A DNA stretch of 64,000 nucleotides from Solea solea (GCF_958295425.1 NC_081136.1:3629311-3693310); one strand, 5' to 3'; positions 1-12,551 are shown, counted from the first letter of the stretch. Notes: a model not told the origin generated them from the letters alone. Numbers and translations: made by a program.

Positions 1-74
1 ATCAAAACATAAACTGTGCTATATTCTATTGTAGATATGAGAAGAATGAGAAGATACGCGTAGTTTCTAACATG

Positions 75-200
75 TAGCACCTGGAGAACCTACAGTATGC
101 AGCCTAAAGATCTTTACTTTGTCCATTGTGGGCTACTGTAAAAAACACAGTGGTCCCAAAATGGCGGCCTCTGTAGAGCTGACCATGCTCCCGATATACA
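75..200 (+). repeat. Dispersed repeat fragment (ATGGCGGCCTCTGTAGAG family)
   Basis: The core reads GTGGTCCCAAAATGGCGGCC followed by TCTGTAGAGCTGACC. A closely similar core, GTGGTCCAAGATGGCGGCC, recurs at 34966-35000. The family is a common non-coding fish repeat whose other end reads GGTCCAGTGTGTAAG; that end is seen here near 34850, 41698 and 56116. This copy has lost the start. No coding capacity is visible. Confidence 0.5.
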
Positions 201-257
201 GTAAATACACAATTTTGGCTAATTTTTGCTCATTTTATCTTTTATCTTTAATTTGTG

Positions 258-405
258 ATAAATGAAAATCATTCCACCTAAACTTCACACACTGGACCTT
301 CGGTTTTATGGACAAAACAAGATGTTGGAGATCGTACAAACATCTAATCAATACACTGAGAAAATACTCAACATTAGTATTGATTATGAAAATATTTGCA
401 GCCCT
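258..405 (-). mobile_element. Non-autonomous inverted-repeat element, partial ('GCTGCAAC' family)
   Basis: Read on the minus strand it starts AGGGCTGCAAAT and runs into the internal hallmark TCTTGTTTTGTCCA (plus strand TGGACAAAACAAGA at 310-323). The same order of hallmarks occurs near 6308, 44572 and 45628. It is probably a truncated non-autonomous DNA transposon. The 85-codon open frame over it (262-519) is incidental. Confidence 0.55.
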
Positions 406-880
406 AATTTCAATATGAAAACGATTAAAGGTTCAATCTTCATACGCCGTATTGGTACAAAAAAAAATGGTATTGAGCCATCCCTCGATCAGATACTGTC
501 CCTCCTCTGGTGTCAGTGAACGACTGCACTCGAGAGTCTGCTCTCTGGATAATCACTCAATCAAAGTGCATTATTTCGCTTCCACAGGTGCAGAGCGAAC
601 GTGGATTGTTTGCCGTTGAGCGTAATTTGAGTCTCACGGATCGCTGTGGAAAATCGTTATTACATAATATGATTGTTTAGCAATGGGATTGTGACGCTAC
701 AGAATATAAATTTAGTGATAACAAACTCATTTCTGAGCGTCTTTAGCCGACTGTGCTCTCCAGCCCTCACATCGTGATTGCTGGGTGTAAAGAAAAAATA
801 AACGGGGAAAGGAGAGAGAAAATCAAAATGGTACCACGATCCCTATTGAATTTATAAATAAATTACCAACTAGTATGATG

Positions 881-895
881 CCCCCCCCCCCCCCC
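881..895 (+). repeat. Poly-C run (15)
   Basis: An uninterrupted run of 15 C. Its length in the assembly may be inexact because such homopolymers are hard to sequence. Confidence 0.9.
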
Positions 896-1120
896 AAATC
901 CGCCATGTTATTGCATCAAAGCATTCAGGCTTCAAGATGGTGGTGCTAATTAAGAATGCGATGTAATTATGTCTTGGCAGAACTTTTTTTTTTGATGTTA
1001 ATGTGAAAGCGGGCATTGTTACTGCATGCAGATGGCACATGAATAGCACAAAAAGAAAAGATCTCACTGAGCAGGAATCTTTTTTGCCAACACTGACTTT
1101 ACCAAGCCCTGTTTTAATGG

Positions 1121-1133
1121 GTTGCTAGGCAAC
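1121..1133. promoter_or_regulatory. RFX-type X-box palindrome
   Basis: GTTGCTAGGCAAC has two RFX half-sites facing each other with a 1-bp centre; its reverse complement is GTTGCCTAGCAAC. Dimeric RFX factors bind this type of motif near ciliary and neural genes. Three further RFX-like sites occur at 26199, 29965 and 54418. Binding is inferred from the motif alone. Confidence 0.4.
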
Positions 1134-1302
1134 ACTCATTAGTGTGCTCCACTGATAAGAGTCTGGGAAGAGATGGGGGAAATGTGCACGAGCCCAAAGT
1201 TAGGTCTTCAGCTCAGAGGCAATTATGGTCTTTTTGGGAACGACCGCCATAACCTAAATACGTACTGTGAAGCCAAATGATAAAATACATTCCAGGAACT
1301 CT

Positions 1303-1546
1303 ATTTTTCATCAATTAATCTCTCAATTATTATTTTTGATTCGTCCTTAAGTTGTTTGGTCCAGAAAACGCCAGAGAATGTTGGCTGGCGTTTCCCAAAA
1401 CTCGAAATAATGATTTTATGATTTTATGATTTGTCTACACACAAAATTAAAGCAAAATGTCTAATGTTATATGGAGTAAAGAAACCAGGAAATATTCAGA
1501 TTCAAGGAGCTGAAACATTGTTAATAATTGATTATTCATTGTAGCC
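1303..1546 (+). mobile_element. Non-autonomous inverted-repeat element ('GCTGCAAC' family)
   Basis: Family hallmarks appear in order: CAATTAATCTCTCAATTATT, AGTTGTTTGGTCCAGAAAA, GTTTCCCAAAACTCG, then GAGTAAAGAAACCAGGAAAT and a degenerate end TTGATTATTCATTGTAGCC. The usual full copy has complementary ends made of GCTGCAAC and ATCGATTA words. This copy has lost its left end. It encodes no protein. Confidence 0.55.
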
Positions 1547-4360
1547 TTAATCAGAACAAACAGTACTTTAATCTTTTGGGGATTTCGTCAACGGACGATG
1601 ATGCTCCTTAAAGCTGTAGTATGTAGCTGTGACACTCATTCATGCGTTCATTTAGGTCAATGTACTTCCAGGTCTGCTTGACCCATAAATAACATGAAAG
1701 TGGAGCAAACAAACACACACACACATACTCATGGGAGAGGTTTATAGTACAAACATGACATCAGTGCTTGGCTGTAAACATGCCGAGCGACATCTGAGGA
1801 GATTACTAATCTGTGGATTCACGTTATTGAATTAATTGAATACTGGATTGCCCACTGTGTCTCTCTTCCTCATTTGCTAATTACTAAACAAAGAAAGCAG
1901 CAAGGACATAAACAAGCCTTCGGCATATTTTTTGCAAACTCTTGCTGAACTACACTTATATTACTTTATTTTTTACAACCTTTTTTCTTCCTCTGCATTG
2001 GAGCTTTCTTCCAGTAGAGAAACCTCAAAAAAGTCACTCCAACTGCATTATATTCTGAAGTATGGTTGTGAAGGGGTCAGTGTAATGCCATTTGTACTTT
2101 TGGATACATTTCTCCCTTTATGTGAGTGAATATCAAAGAAATTCCATGGCGGGGGAACTTGCTGACACCAAAGTCTGAGTTTCCCTTTTACAATTTTTGC
2201 TCTTAAACTATTATAGCAACTATTAAGCAAGTTTGCCAGAAACCAAAGCAAAAAAGAACTGTGTTTCTTCCACAATTGATAAAAATAATAATAATAATTT
2301 TTCGCCTTTGATGTATAGCTCAAATATGCCGAAGTCATAGGGCACTTCCTGTTTCGTGGCGAATGGTCGAAATTCTTCAAAATGCCGAGGGTTGCCATGG
2401 CTGCGCGGTTTTGAGTCCGCCAAAACTTTCGACAACTTTTCATCTTTGATGTGTATCGTACAAATATAAAAACAGAAAATTAAGAAGGTAATGATGGGGG
2501 GGATGGAAAGGTAAGTTTTTAGTTGAGATTTGAAGGTAGATAGTGATGACATGGTTTGGATGAGTTGTGGGAGTGTATTCTAGAGGTGGGGGGTGGAATG
2601 GTGGACAAGTGCGGAGGAGGTCAGTGAGATATGGAGGAGCTAAATTGAGGAGGGCGAATATACTACTACGAGATTAGCTCGGGTCTTTTATTGCTTTTGC
2701 TTTGAATGAAATTGTAATTTGGCATTTACAAAAAACAACAACTGCTAGTGATTTACGATTTTCTCCATTTCGGCCTTTGTGTTACTGGCAGAAATGTTCT
2801 GGGGGGGTTCTTTTGGCCCGTGGATGTGAAAGTAGCTCAAAACAGGAGCGAAAAGGGGGAGAAAATGTGAGTAAAGAAAACAGGGGAGTAAATAACACGT
2901 GTGGAGTGATAACAAAAAGGTTTTTTTTTGGGAGAAAACCCACTGTTTTTAGTGTTTGAAGCGGGCAGCTGTGACCTTATGATAAGCAACAATCCACCAG
3001 CTGGAAACACTGGACCTTATTTAAATACAGTACGTGTTCCAATGATCCTTCAATTGTAAGCCTGGAGGCAAAAAAACAAAACAAAAAAAATAGCCAATAA
3101 TATTGAAATATGTCTGCCCTCATCACTGTGTGTGCTCCTACATTACATCTACTCTCAGACACACTAATCCTGTTCATGAGTGTCAAAGGGAGTGTTTGTG
3201 TTTTGTGGTCAGATTGAGAAAATCAAATTTTGCACTCGTGCTTCCACTGGGTCCCTCTAATGAGATCCTGTGAAATTTCCACACCAGACAATTTAACTCA
3301 TTGTGTCCGTCTCTTACCCTAAGTGTGTGTCTCTCTCTCACACACACACAATGGAGCAATTTGAATTTGAAGAAGTTGCCCAGTGGGTGTTTTCAATCAT
3401 TACCCTAAAACCATGTTATGCGAGTACTATTCACAAGAGCAGAATGGTCTTTTAGATGAGGCACAAGTACAAGGCACTTTAAAAGGTCAGTCGTTCCGAA
3501 GGGGAATTTGATCTTTTCAAGTCAAGTTTATTTAAATTCCCTGTAATTATTTCAATCCTCCCCCATCTTGTAGCACAACCACGGCCGCGCAACGTATCGT
3601 TTATATATCTGGTACACATATATATACTCAACTTTCATGAGGACTAACATGTTTGACATGTTTTTTGCCACGTCACTACTAATAAAAGGTCCTCTCGTAC
3701 GTCAGGACACGAGGACACAAACTGCATCATCTATCAGCCACACAGATTAGACCATTTTAATCAGGTTTGCTTGATGACTGGGACGTACGGATGGAAGGAC
3801 GGCAGCAAAGGATGGAAGAATCGAATTAGTTCCGTTGGGGACAATAATACAGTAAACCTCAGTGGAGATTTGTTCCCGATACTATTAAGGACAAAACAAC
3901 AACCGTTGCAGATGAGCATTAGGTAATGTCATGGGTGACATTTCTTCTTCTTCATCATCATCATGGGTTTCTATGGATTTTCACCAAAAGGGACACACGT
4001 CACATTGACCGTCTACTAGAAAACGTCTCAGTTAGGTAACACAGATTTTTTTTAAAAATGGTGAGTCATTATATGGGAACCAATTTTTTTTTTTTTTTGT
4101 TTAAATAGTTCATTCATTTCCAGTATTACCCAAACACAATGAGTCATATTTGTATTTAATGACCAAATGACTAAGCAAACATTGGAACGATGCGGTTTAC
4201 TGGAACGATGACTAAGTTTGTGCATGTCATTATTGAAAAATTCACTATGGTATAATTATGTCATTAGTTCTTTACGGTATTTCAATTTCTTTTTTTTTCC
4301 CTCTCAGAGGTTCGCAGCTCATTCCCACCCACATGTTGAAAATGACACCGGAGCCTGCGG
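1547..4360. other. Unique sequence, no gene seen
   Basis: About 2.8 kb without a convincing exon. It contains a short (CA)n at 3336-3350, a repeat-tail fragment TCAAGTCAAGTTTATTTAAA near 3518-3537, a CTT/ATC trinucleotide patch at 3949-3964 and a few long T runs. The open frames at 1932-2552 overlap on both strands and show no recognisable domain. Confidence 0.45.
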
Positions 4361-4735
4361 GGTGCCGGCGTGAGGTGGTTGACTTGCTCTTACAACGGCA
4401 TATTCCATGAGTCAAGCTTGTTTGAGATTTCCGTGACCTTTTACGTTTCATTATGAAGTGTCCAGCACATCACATCGGGGGAAAAAAATAAGGACCCTGA
4501 CAGCTGCGACAGCAGCGAGCTGCGATTATTTTTCAAACATCCACTTCTTTTGAAACTTCCTAGATAAGAAGGGAAATAATGAGGCTACAGTTTATAGGTT
4601 AATGGCACGCAATTAGAGTTAGCGTTGTCTCTATGTATACGCTTTGATGTCGGAAAAAGGCCAATTCTGTGAGCGTGTAACCCGCCAGCCTGACTGACGC
4701 TGATTGAAATGGCACATTTCCACTTAAAGTCATGG
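4361..4735. promoter_or_regulatory. Candidate conserved non-coding element
   Basis: High-complexity unique sequence, free of microsatellites and known repeats, with several homeodomain-like ATTA cores (for example GCGATTATTTTTC and GCACGCAATTAGAG). It resembles vertebrate developmental enhancers in texture only. Conservation cannot be tested here. Confidence 0.2.
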
Positions 4736-6020
4736 ATACTGCATATCTTAAGGGGGGGGGACTGAGGAACTACAAAGACTCTGAGTTAAGTTCTGATCCG
4801 CTGGAGTTGCGACGCATGACCAAACCGCCCGCGCCACGGTCTCTCTCTGTGACGCTGCTCGCTCGGCCTAATCATCTGCTGTTGCTCTGGCAGAAGGGGA
4901 CTCCTCCTCCCTCCCGAGCTCACGTCCATTATCCATAATTAACCGAGAAGAGGGCTGCAGATGAGGCAGTGTCAGACTCTCTAAAGAAACAAGTGTGGAG
5001 TGAATTAGCCACGCTCCTTCAATCGTCGTCATCACCTTAAGCACATTTAAATAATACAGTACAAGTACCACCTTGCGTTCCGCAAATCCAGACTCTCTGG
5101 ACAGAGAGTGTGAGAGTAAAAATAGGCCCTAAGTGATGCAATATTTTTCCTGTTGAATGCAAACTAAACAAGGTGCAAGAACGTGACAATCTCCTGCTTA
5201 TTACAAGTAAAACACGGCATAGCTATCGCCTGGAAATCTATGAGCAGAACGAGTTTACACGCCGGACTAACCACACTGTCAAACTCTCTGGCTCTGGAAA
5301 AACTTACTTATATCATAAGGGGTTTATTCTATCTTTAAGACGATATGGGACACTTTTTTTAAATGGGGAGAAGGCCACAGATGGATGGATGGATGGATGG
5401 ATGGGTGGCTGGATGGACATACCAAAGTTTTGTCTTTGTTGTGTCTGACATTTAGAAGAATGGATGGATGAATAGGAGTAGGTTGAGAAAAAAAACAAGC
5501 CTTTTTTTTTTTAAACCACCAACTTTAAAAAGACAGATGATGAATGATGACAATCAACCCCTTTCTTTTGGGTTTTTTCCCCAGTACCCTTTTAAAGCAC
5601 ATTATATGCTAATTTGACCTATTGAAGTTATCAGCATATCGCAGCTCCTCCTTAAATACAGGCTTCTTAGAACTTCATCATATAAAAAGATGATTTGCAG
5701 CTCATCAAACCCCGACCAAATGAGGAAATGAGTATTCAGCGAGTGCAGACTTTCAACATCCTAATCAGCCACCTTTTCAATGGAAAAAAAAAGATTTGTT
5801 CGGCAGTGCTTATTGTCTACACAGACAGTGAGGCCCGGGGACAAAGTTAAATCAGTTCTTTCATTCTCTCTAGAGTGACTTAAACGCACTCGACCAAAGA
5901 GTCTGAATGTGAAAGGAAACCCTGGACTGATTAACATCATGAATTCACACAAATTGTGTCAAGGATTATTGACATTTTGACCTTCATGTGCCATAAATTA
6001 AGAGAGAAATTTGTGCAGAA
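4736..6020. other. Unique sequence with an (ATGG)n microsatellite
   Basis: No gene recognised. It holds (ATGG)n at 5381-5416, an A-rich/T-rich pair near 5489-5514 and otherwise unremarkable sequence. The open frames at 5173-5498 overlap on both strands and partly translate the microsatellite. Confidence 0.45.
5381..5416 (+). repeat. (ATGG)n microsatellite
   Basis: Five perfect ATGG units are followed by imperfect ones ending GGCTGGATGG. ATGG repeats are the usual tail of the SINE-like element seen at 57909-58213, so this may be a tail remnant, although no body is visible beside it. Confidence 0.85.
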
Positions 6021-6235
6021 TTCATTCTTTCTCTGCTGCTTTATCCACCACATTCACACCTACGGTCAATTCAGTGTCCAATTAACCTAATCTGCATAGT
6101 TCTTGGACTGTTGGAGGAAGCAGGAGAACACTGAGAGAACCCACATGGACACAAGGAGAAGCAGCAAACTCCACACTGGGGACCCTCGTGCTGGGGGGCA
6201 ACAATGCTAGCCACTGCTCCACCATGTAGCCTGGA
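6021..6235 (-). mobile_element. tRNA-headed SINE-like repeat, minus strand
   Basis: On the minus strand it opens with a degenerate tRNA-like head (TGGAGCAGTGGCTAGCATTG) and passes through the body words GTGTGGAGTTTGCTGC, TCCTCCAACAGTCCAAGAAC and GGACACTGAATTGACCG, ending at TGGATAAAGCAGCAGAG. The same order is seen in the copies at 34530-34753 and 57909-58213. It is diverged and non-coding. Confidence 0.7.
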
Positions 6236-6307
6236 CACAGAATAGTCAAATTAAAACTTTATTATTCAATGATGACGGTTTCAGAGTTGGTACTTAACTT
6301 TGATGGT

Positions 6308-6595
6308 AGGGCTGCAATGATCAATCGATCAATCAACGACCAAAATAAAATAATATTCAGCTATTTTGATAATCGATTCATCGGCTTTTCTAATTTTCAG
6401 CTTCTTCAATGTGAATTTTTTCTGGGGGGTTTTGCTCCAGGTAACAACAGAAGTCATCAAAAGTGATTCATTTTGGTTTGGCGGACAAAACAAGACCTTT
6501 TTCAACATCATCTTTTCAAAGTCTGGGAAACACTGATACACATTCTATGACAACTAATCAAATTATTTGAAAAAATAAAAATTAGTTGTAACCCT
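6308..6595 (-). mobile_element. Non-autonomous inverted-repeat element ('GCTGCAAC' family), near full length
   Basis: The left edge reads AGGGCTGCAATGATCAATCG and the right edge ATTAGTTGTAACCCT, so both ends carry the same AGGGxTGCAAC/T signal facing inward. Inside, on the minus strand, lie TTTCCCAGACTTTGAAAAG and GGTCTTGTTTTGTCCGCC. Inverted ends with no coding content fit a MITE-like DNA transposon about 290 bp long. The superfamily is not assigned. Confidence 0.6.
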
Positions 6596-7240
6596 TCCGA
6601 ACTGAGATATTACACATCTGGTTTATGTTCATTTATATTTAAACGTAAAGATACGACATTTACTACAGTATATATTCTATAGATAGCCATGTTATTTCTC
6701 TTGCTTAATAGCAAATAATGGGGTTGTGTTTTGTGAGCATGTCTGACCTTCCTTTTATCAGTTTTGGATCCCTGATTCAGGCTACATCCCTTTGTTTTTC
6801 CCCCTCCGTAATGCACTTAAAAGTCCTGATTCCGAGTTATTTTTGAAAGCAGCTTCCACAATTACAGCCTCCGCTCTGCCTCCTTTTGAATTTTCTTTTC
6901 CCTTTTTACAACAATAAATCCATTAGTGTCCCTGCGAGTGAGTGAGTTCTGGCACAGGTCCATGTTGTGGAAACCAAACGCAACACAATCCACCCTGATT
7001 TTGAGACAGGATTGAAATGCAGTGATGGAAACAAACCACCTTTGAAGATAAACACTGAAGCCGTACAAGCATATACGTTAAAATATCTTTCTCAATATGC
7101 AAAACTATCATTGGCTTATGCGTGTGGATGCCAATTTAGAGGTTGAATACTAAACTGATTGAGTGCTGGCTTCATATAATGCTCATAATCAATGCCAGTC
7201 AGTCGTTTCATTTCAGTATACGCATAATTTCCCATTTTTT
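6596..7240. other. Unique sequence, no gene seen
   Basis: About 640 bp of ordinary AT-rich sequence. Open frames on the minus strand (6610-7111) show no recognisable domain. Confidence 0.4.
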
Positions 7241-7242
7241 AA

Positions 7243-7530
7243 TTGGGACATAGGAGAAACCAAATTGAGGTGCGTAATTCCCCGGCGCCGTTCTACATTA
7301 ATTATCCAAGCGCGGTAAACAAAAGCACCCTTCGTGTCAACGTCACAACTGATGCCGTTTTTTTATTTGCAATTCAACATCTCATAAGAAGCAATTTACT
7401 CTTCTATAACAGGGGCCGCTCTCCAGGAAAATCATATATTGATTACCAATTTGTGCTTTAATGAAGATGCAAAAGGAGCCCGCATTTAAATTGCTCGCCT
7501 GATTATGCTGTCTGCATATGGACAATCTAT
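7243..7530. promoter_or_regulatory. Candidate conserved non-coding element
   Basis: Complex unique sequence with several factor-like words close together: ATTAATTATCC, GCGCGGTAAACA (forkhead-like), ATTTGCAATTC, TTTAATGAAGATGC and CTGCATATGG. There are no repeats, and CpGs are retained (CCCCGGCGCCG). Enhancer function is inferred from texture only. Confidence 0.25.
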
Positions 7531-7567
7531 TCTTCTTATTTTTTTTTTCAAAGTGATGGTGTGACCC

Positions 7568-7668
7568 AGGGTTTATTTCGTTGACGGAGACTACGACGGA
7601 AAATTTATGTTAAGTAAATAAAAATGAAGTTGATATGGTGAAAACTAGGACTAAATCTACGGAGAGAT
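7568..7668 (+). repeat. Dispersed repeat fragment (CGTTGACGxAGACTA type)
   Basis: GTTTATTTCGTTGACGGAGA runs into CTACGACGGAAAATTTATG and then AAAACTAGGACTAAATCTAC. This series of GACGAAGACTA/ACTAAA words is a recognised interspersed motif of fish genomes. The copy is short and its ends are uncertain. Confidence 0.4.
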
Positions 7669-9070
7669 CCAATCAGGCTAATCGGGTTGCCAGGTACAGA
7701 GGTCAGGTGTTGGATGTCAAAACTGAGGAGGACACACGAGGAACATGGCAGAAATTACAGCGTTAGGAAGAAAGAGAAGAGATGGCATAGGGTCAAATTT
7801 CACGTACGATGTTACAGAAGACTTTGTGAAACATGTGGAGCCAAAGTCAAATTGAAAAAACAAAAAAACCCTGAAAAGACAACTTGAAGGCTAAATATAA
7901 AATGTAGCTCAAACGGAAAAACACAACAACAATGCCGATAGTTTTGGACGTGATGGTGCAATAGACATACAAAACCTGGTTCTAAAAGTTCAACAGCTTA
8001 CAAAAGCAAGTAAAAGTATGAAGCACAACAGTTCCTACAGTAAAATTAAAACGTACTGTGCGCAAAGAGAGCGAGTGTAAAAGTCTCAATATGATAAGAA
8101 AAAAGTCAGCTCAGCCGATCAACATCTTGTGGAGTTACTTTGGATACTTTGGTCTTGGTCTTCACAAATAACAAAAAATTATTTCCATCTTTTGTCACAT
8201 GAGCTCCACATTAGCATCAGTATCAGGGCATTGAAAAGAGTGTGTGAGAAACTGAAGAGATAGGAAATCCTCTCTTCTGGAGGAAAATGGCTTGTAGTCA
8301 CTGACTGCAAGGCTGCAGCTGTTTACATCTGCGTGCTATTCAAAAAGAGGTTTTCTAGTTTCTCTCAGAAACAATTAAAGCGATAATTGAGAAGGAGTGG
8401 AACTCTGGCGAGCACAGCACCTCCAACGTCGTCAGAGAGCCAAGCTTTATGCCACGCTGCATTATAGACAAAATTAACTGTCACATCAGATAAATGGAGG
8501 CATATTCCACCAAATAAGTGGAAAAAGGTTGTAATATCTCGCCATATTACAACTTTATTCTTATTGTTTCTTTGAGTATGGCACTAATTCTCCATTGTAG
8601 AGTTATAGAGTTATAGAGTCATAGAGTTTTGTGCCTCTTTCTTGCAGGCACCAACCTCGATATAACATGGGTGTGTCACGCTCCATACCAGTACTGGAAA
8701 AAGCTTCACCCAAGAATCTTTCAATTCTCCTTACAAAACTTGGTCTCGTCTCGGGACGAATCAATCAATTTAATTCAATTTTACAAACAAAAAAAAGCTG
8801 TGTTTCCTGAGCAGAAATATCTGGCCTCAATTCAATGGTTTTAATATCATGATTGAACGCGTAATTATTGCAGACTGACGATTGCTTTTCATGCAAATGT
8901 GTACTTTATTGGTGGTTAATTAATTTTTTTTTTCTAAATTGATGTATTAGTTTTCAGAGAAATTGGGGTTTTTTGTCGCTGATTTGAGTTACAATGAGCT
9001 CTCAGGGAGTGGGTGGAGAGAGGGCTGTGATTGGCTGGTGTGTTTTTTCTGCTCCAGTTCCAGCAGATAT
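7669..9070. other. Unique sequence, no gene seen
   Basis: No exon recognised. An 8-bp tandem (AGAGTTAT/AGAGTCAT, about 3.5 copies) lies at 8600-8628, directly before a pyrimidine-rich TTTCTTGCAG. The open frame after it (8629-8844) has no recognisable domain. Confidence 0.4.
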
Positions 9071-9110
9071 GTGTACGTGTGTGTGTGCGGGTGTGTGTGT
9101 GTGTGTGTGT
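9071..9110 (+). repeat. (GT)n microsatellite
   Basis: About 40 bp of GT repeats with AC and GC interruptions; the last 20 bp are perfect. The open frames on both strands here (8934-9206) are translations of the repeat. Confidence 0.9.
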
Positions 9111-10350
9111 TACATAAGCGTGACCTGTTGTGTCACACCAGTTTTGTCTGAGCAGTACAGTTCTGGCCGCTCTTGAATGTATGTGAGAGAAATTGTATGA
9201 ATTCATAATTAACCAAACATCACTGAATTATGCTGGATTTTCACCAAATTGTACAAAATGTTCAGAGAGCTTTCCTGGCATCGACACACACACACACACT
9301 CACATCAACTCCCTTTGAAAAGTACTCCTCAGACAAATGTTCTATGTGAATAAGGTTTAACAACGTCGCTAATACACAAAATGCAATAAAATAAATGAAG
9401 CTTTTGTCTTCAGTGTACCTGAAGACGTGACTATAAGCTCCTCACGAATGAGCCCATTTTCACACAATGGATACAGATAGTGTCGTATTGTTTCTGTTGA
9501 CGGGGACCAAACAGAGTCAAAAAGACAACTGGAAACTTTAAATTCTCCTCATGTATTGAATACAACAAATATCTTAACTTTAAAAAAATTATCTATTGCA
9601 GCTCAGTCAGCTTCTGAATGCCCATGGAGGTGTTTTTTTTTTGGTTTTTTTGCAGGGTGCAAAAGTGCAAAAGGCACACAGCACTCATCACTCACAGGAC
9701 GAACACAGAGAGAGCTCCATTCATTTGTGCACTTCATCGTCGTTGGCTTGGAGAAAAACAGTTGTGATCGTCGTATTTTAATTGTTGCCATAGGAGGCTC
9801 ATTAGGGAGAGTTTTGACAGGTAGGCAGAGTGAATGAAGGGAACCAGTGACAGGTGGAAAGAGAAGGAGAGAGAGAGAGAGAGAGAGAGAGAGGGAACAT
9901 GAGCGAGGGAGCAACAGCTGGCCCAGTGGAGAGAAGAGGTGTTGTGCGTCAATGGTACGTCAAAAAGAAAGTTAGCCCGGCAACAGCAGAGGCTGAGTCA
10001 CGTTTCAGAACAGCGAGTGCACAGGTGCGACCTGATGCAAATGGTGATTGATTATTCAAATATTATGTGGATATCTGCTGATGTCATTAGGGCCCCGAAC
10101 ACCGCTGGCCTTTTCCTATCTGCTCTGAATCTTACACTTAGTCTTTGAGTGCACTTTTGGGAGCCTTGCCATGCGCATAAACTCAGAAAACTTGGTGTGC
10201 ACGTCACCAAGTTTTAGGTTGTTAAAAGTCCATGTGGCGTGCTATAGCAATAGACAGATGCTAGCCTGATCTACCTTCGATCTGTCTGGAGGTTATCGCG
10301 GGCAACCATGGCAGTGGACAAAAGTATCTGTGACTTAAACATGTGATTGG
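9111..10350. other. Unique sequence with a (GA)n tract
   Basis: No gene recognised. It contains a short (CA)n at 9284-9299 and (GA)n at 9867-9893. The overlapping open frames at 9556-10148 on both strands are in low-complexity sequence and have no domain. Confidence 0.4.
9867..9893 (+). repeat. (GA)n microsatellite
   Basis: About 13 uninterrupted GA units inside a purine-rich stretch. Confidence 0.9.
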
Positions 10351-10502
10351 GAACTTTCCTCCGGGGTCTCCAGTTTCCTCCTACCATCAAAAACATGTAT
10401 GAATGTTAGACAGGTTGGTCCGTTGTGGCGGCGCGCTCTGATCAACCCCCCCATCTTGTGCAATTTCGGTTGTATAACGACAATAAAGATCCTTTTTCTT
10501 TC
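10351..10502 (+). mobile_element. SINE-like repeat, 3' part with ATAAAGATCC tail
   Basis: It contains the body words CTCCGGGGTCTCCAGTTTCC and AAAAACATGTATGAATGTTAG. It ends in TTGTATAACGACAATAAAG ATCCTTTT. The minus-strand copy at 50465-50690 ends in the same AATAAAGATCCTTTT tail, so the two are one family. The tRNA-like head is missing here. Confidence 0.55.
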
Positions 10503-12551
10503 CTTTTTGGACGGGATTAGTTTCCCACAGGACGTTTTGGCCAATTTGTACAGGATGAGAAATAGATTTAAGCACCGCCAAAAAACAGCAAAACTGGAGA
10601 AGGGAGGAAACACTATGGGAGAACATCCTTTTCATTCTGAGATCAAGTACATTTGACCTTGTTTTGGTTTGGAATGGTGATCGTCTTATGCTGAAAACAT
10701 TTGAGATTTGACACAGGCTGGCCCAAGCGCCTCCATGCTTGAAAATCGGCAGAAAACTACTTGTAAACCGGATTTAAGGGAATATTTACGCACAGGATTA
10801 GTAGATTTCCCACACCTTTTTACCCAAGGTGAAAGTCATTGTCCGGTAATGATTACGGATTTCGGACTTGGACTTAAATCACTGAGAAGCACTGAAATTA
10901 CCACACCCTCTCGTGTATGTAACCCTAATCGTGTCCGAATTGGATGGTAAATCTACAATATTACGTCCCAATTACAAATACACTACTGACGTGAAGTGTG
11001 TGACCAACTGAAAAATCAGAAACGCGACCGCGACGAAGGTTAAACGCCCTCAAATGACCAAGTATAGAGTCATTTCTCCTGAGGACAAACATTAAGGATT
11101 CTGAAGAGTCAGTAGAGGAGAGCAATCAAGCCTCTCTTCTGGCTTGTTATTCCTGCAGAGCAGCTTCCCACTGAGCCCTTGTTTTTTTTTTGTTTTTTCC
11201 TCCTCCTCTCTCTCAAATCGCATGCAAATGTAATTCATGTTACCAAGTTGGCGGCATCAACTGGCCACCCGCCTCCCGGGATATTTGCATGTGAAGATTG
11301 CACTGCTGCACCAGTGAGAAGATGGAGAACGGAGATGTGAGGAGGGGGCTGAAACTGTGATGGAGAAGTGTGTGTGTGCGTGTCTGAAACTAAATTCATA
11401 TCCATCAGTTTGTTCTGGAAAAGCTTGTGGGACACCACAAATTGCAGACCGCATGCTGCCATAGAGTATGCCAGTCCATTAGTGTCACTTCGAGATTGAT
11501 GCATACGCTATAGAATAGTCTGGTCTTGATCTTTCCACAGTTCCAAATGTTATTTGAACAATTCTTCCATCTCTCGTGTTTACTTTGTGTCCGACACGTG
11601 CAGTTCCTCAAAACACGACAAGAAGAAGTTTCAGCCGCTCACGGACAGGATGTTAAGATCTGCCACAGCAGCAAATTGCCCTCAAACTAGAATCCATGTG
11701 CTTCCAATGCACTGCTTATCCAGGCTCTCAAGGATTCCAGATTTCAAGAGGACAAAGCCCTATTTTTCCTGTGGTGACCTTCACGCGTGACCACCAAAAT
11801 CTAATCATTTTTGAGTCCTGAAACGATGGGGACAAAATAAAAACATATTAAGTCTGTCCTTTCTGTGATGGATGGCCGCGATGAAAAGGGGGTTGAAAAT
11901 GATAAGTTGAAACAGTGAAATGATGGAGTCGAGATCAATGCGATGACAAATCTGGCTCAAACTGTACCGGCTTTACGTGGGACCTCAGTCGCACCACTAA
12001 AGCAGTATACATGACTTTTTATACACTTCCCGGGGGAGAAAAGACCTTTGTGACTGGGGGCAAACTGCAAGAGATTAAAGATTAAATTACAGTTATTACA
12101 TTACGAATCATATAAATTAATGTCGGTTTCACTTAAGGATCAAAACTGACATCAAATATGATTCACATGTTGCGCTGTTGACCATCAGGTCAACTATACT
12201 GGTGGGGTTTTTTTAACATAGAAAAGATAAGTTTCATGCCGAATGTTAGAAATCTGAATTTCCTCTAGCGGGGGTTCAACCGAAAAGTCGTAATCTTTCA
12301 CCTGAAATAAACATCCTACACCATAACGTGCTTAAGGAATATTTAATGCTCTATTTAAGACTTCTCACAGATGGCGCTCACCCTGTATGTAATGTATGTA
12401 TGTCATATGTTGATGTGATTAGATAACGGTGTGCCATATGTTGATGTGACGAGCGTGACACGCACTCGTGCTCTCACACAAATTGCGGTTTTCTGACGGA
12501 TAAAAATAAAGCTAATTGAAGTGAATTAAAGTGCAAACTAATGTTTAGATC
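10503..12551. other. Unique sequence, no gene seen
   Basis: About 2 kb with no convincing exon. It holds a repeated word CATATGTTGATGTGA (12402-12416 and 12436-12450, 34 bp apart). The open frames at 11235-11790 have no recognisable domain. Confidence 0.4.

Larger units (their letters stand above)
406..1302. other. Unique AT-rich sequence, no gene seen
   Basis: No exon or RNA gene was recognised. It holds a 15-base poly-C run (881-895) and one palindromic RFX-like site (1121-1133), both listed separately. The rest is unremarkable unique sequence. Confidence 0.5.
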
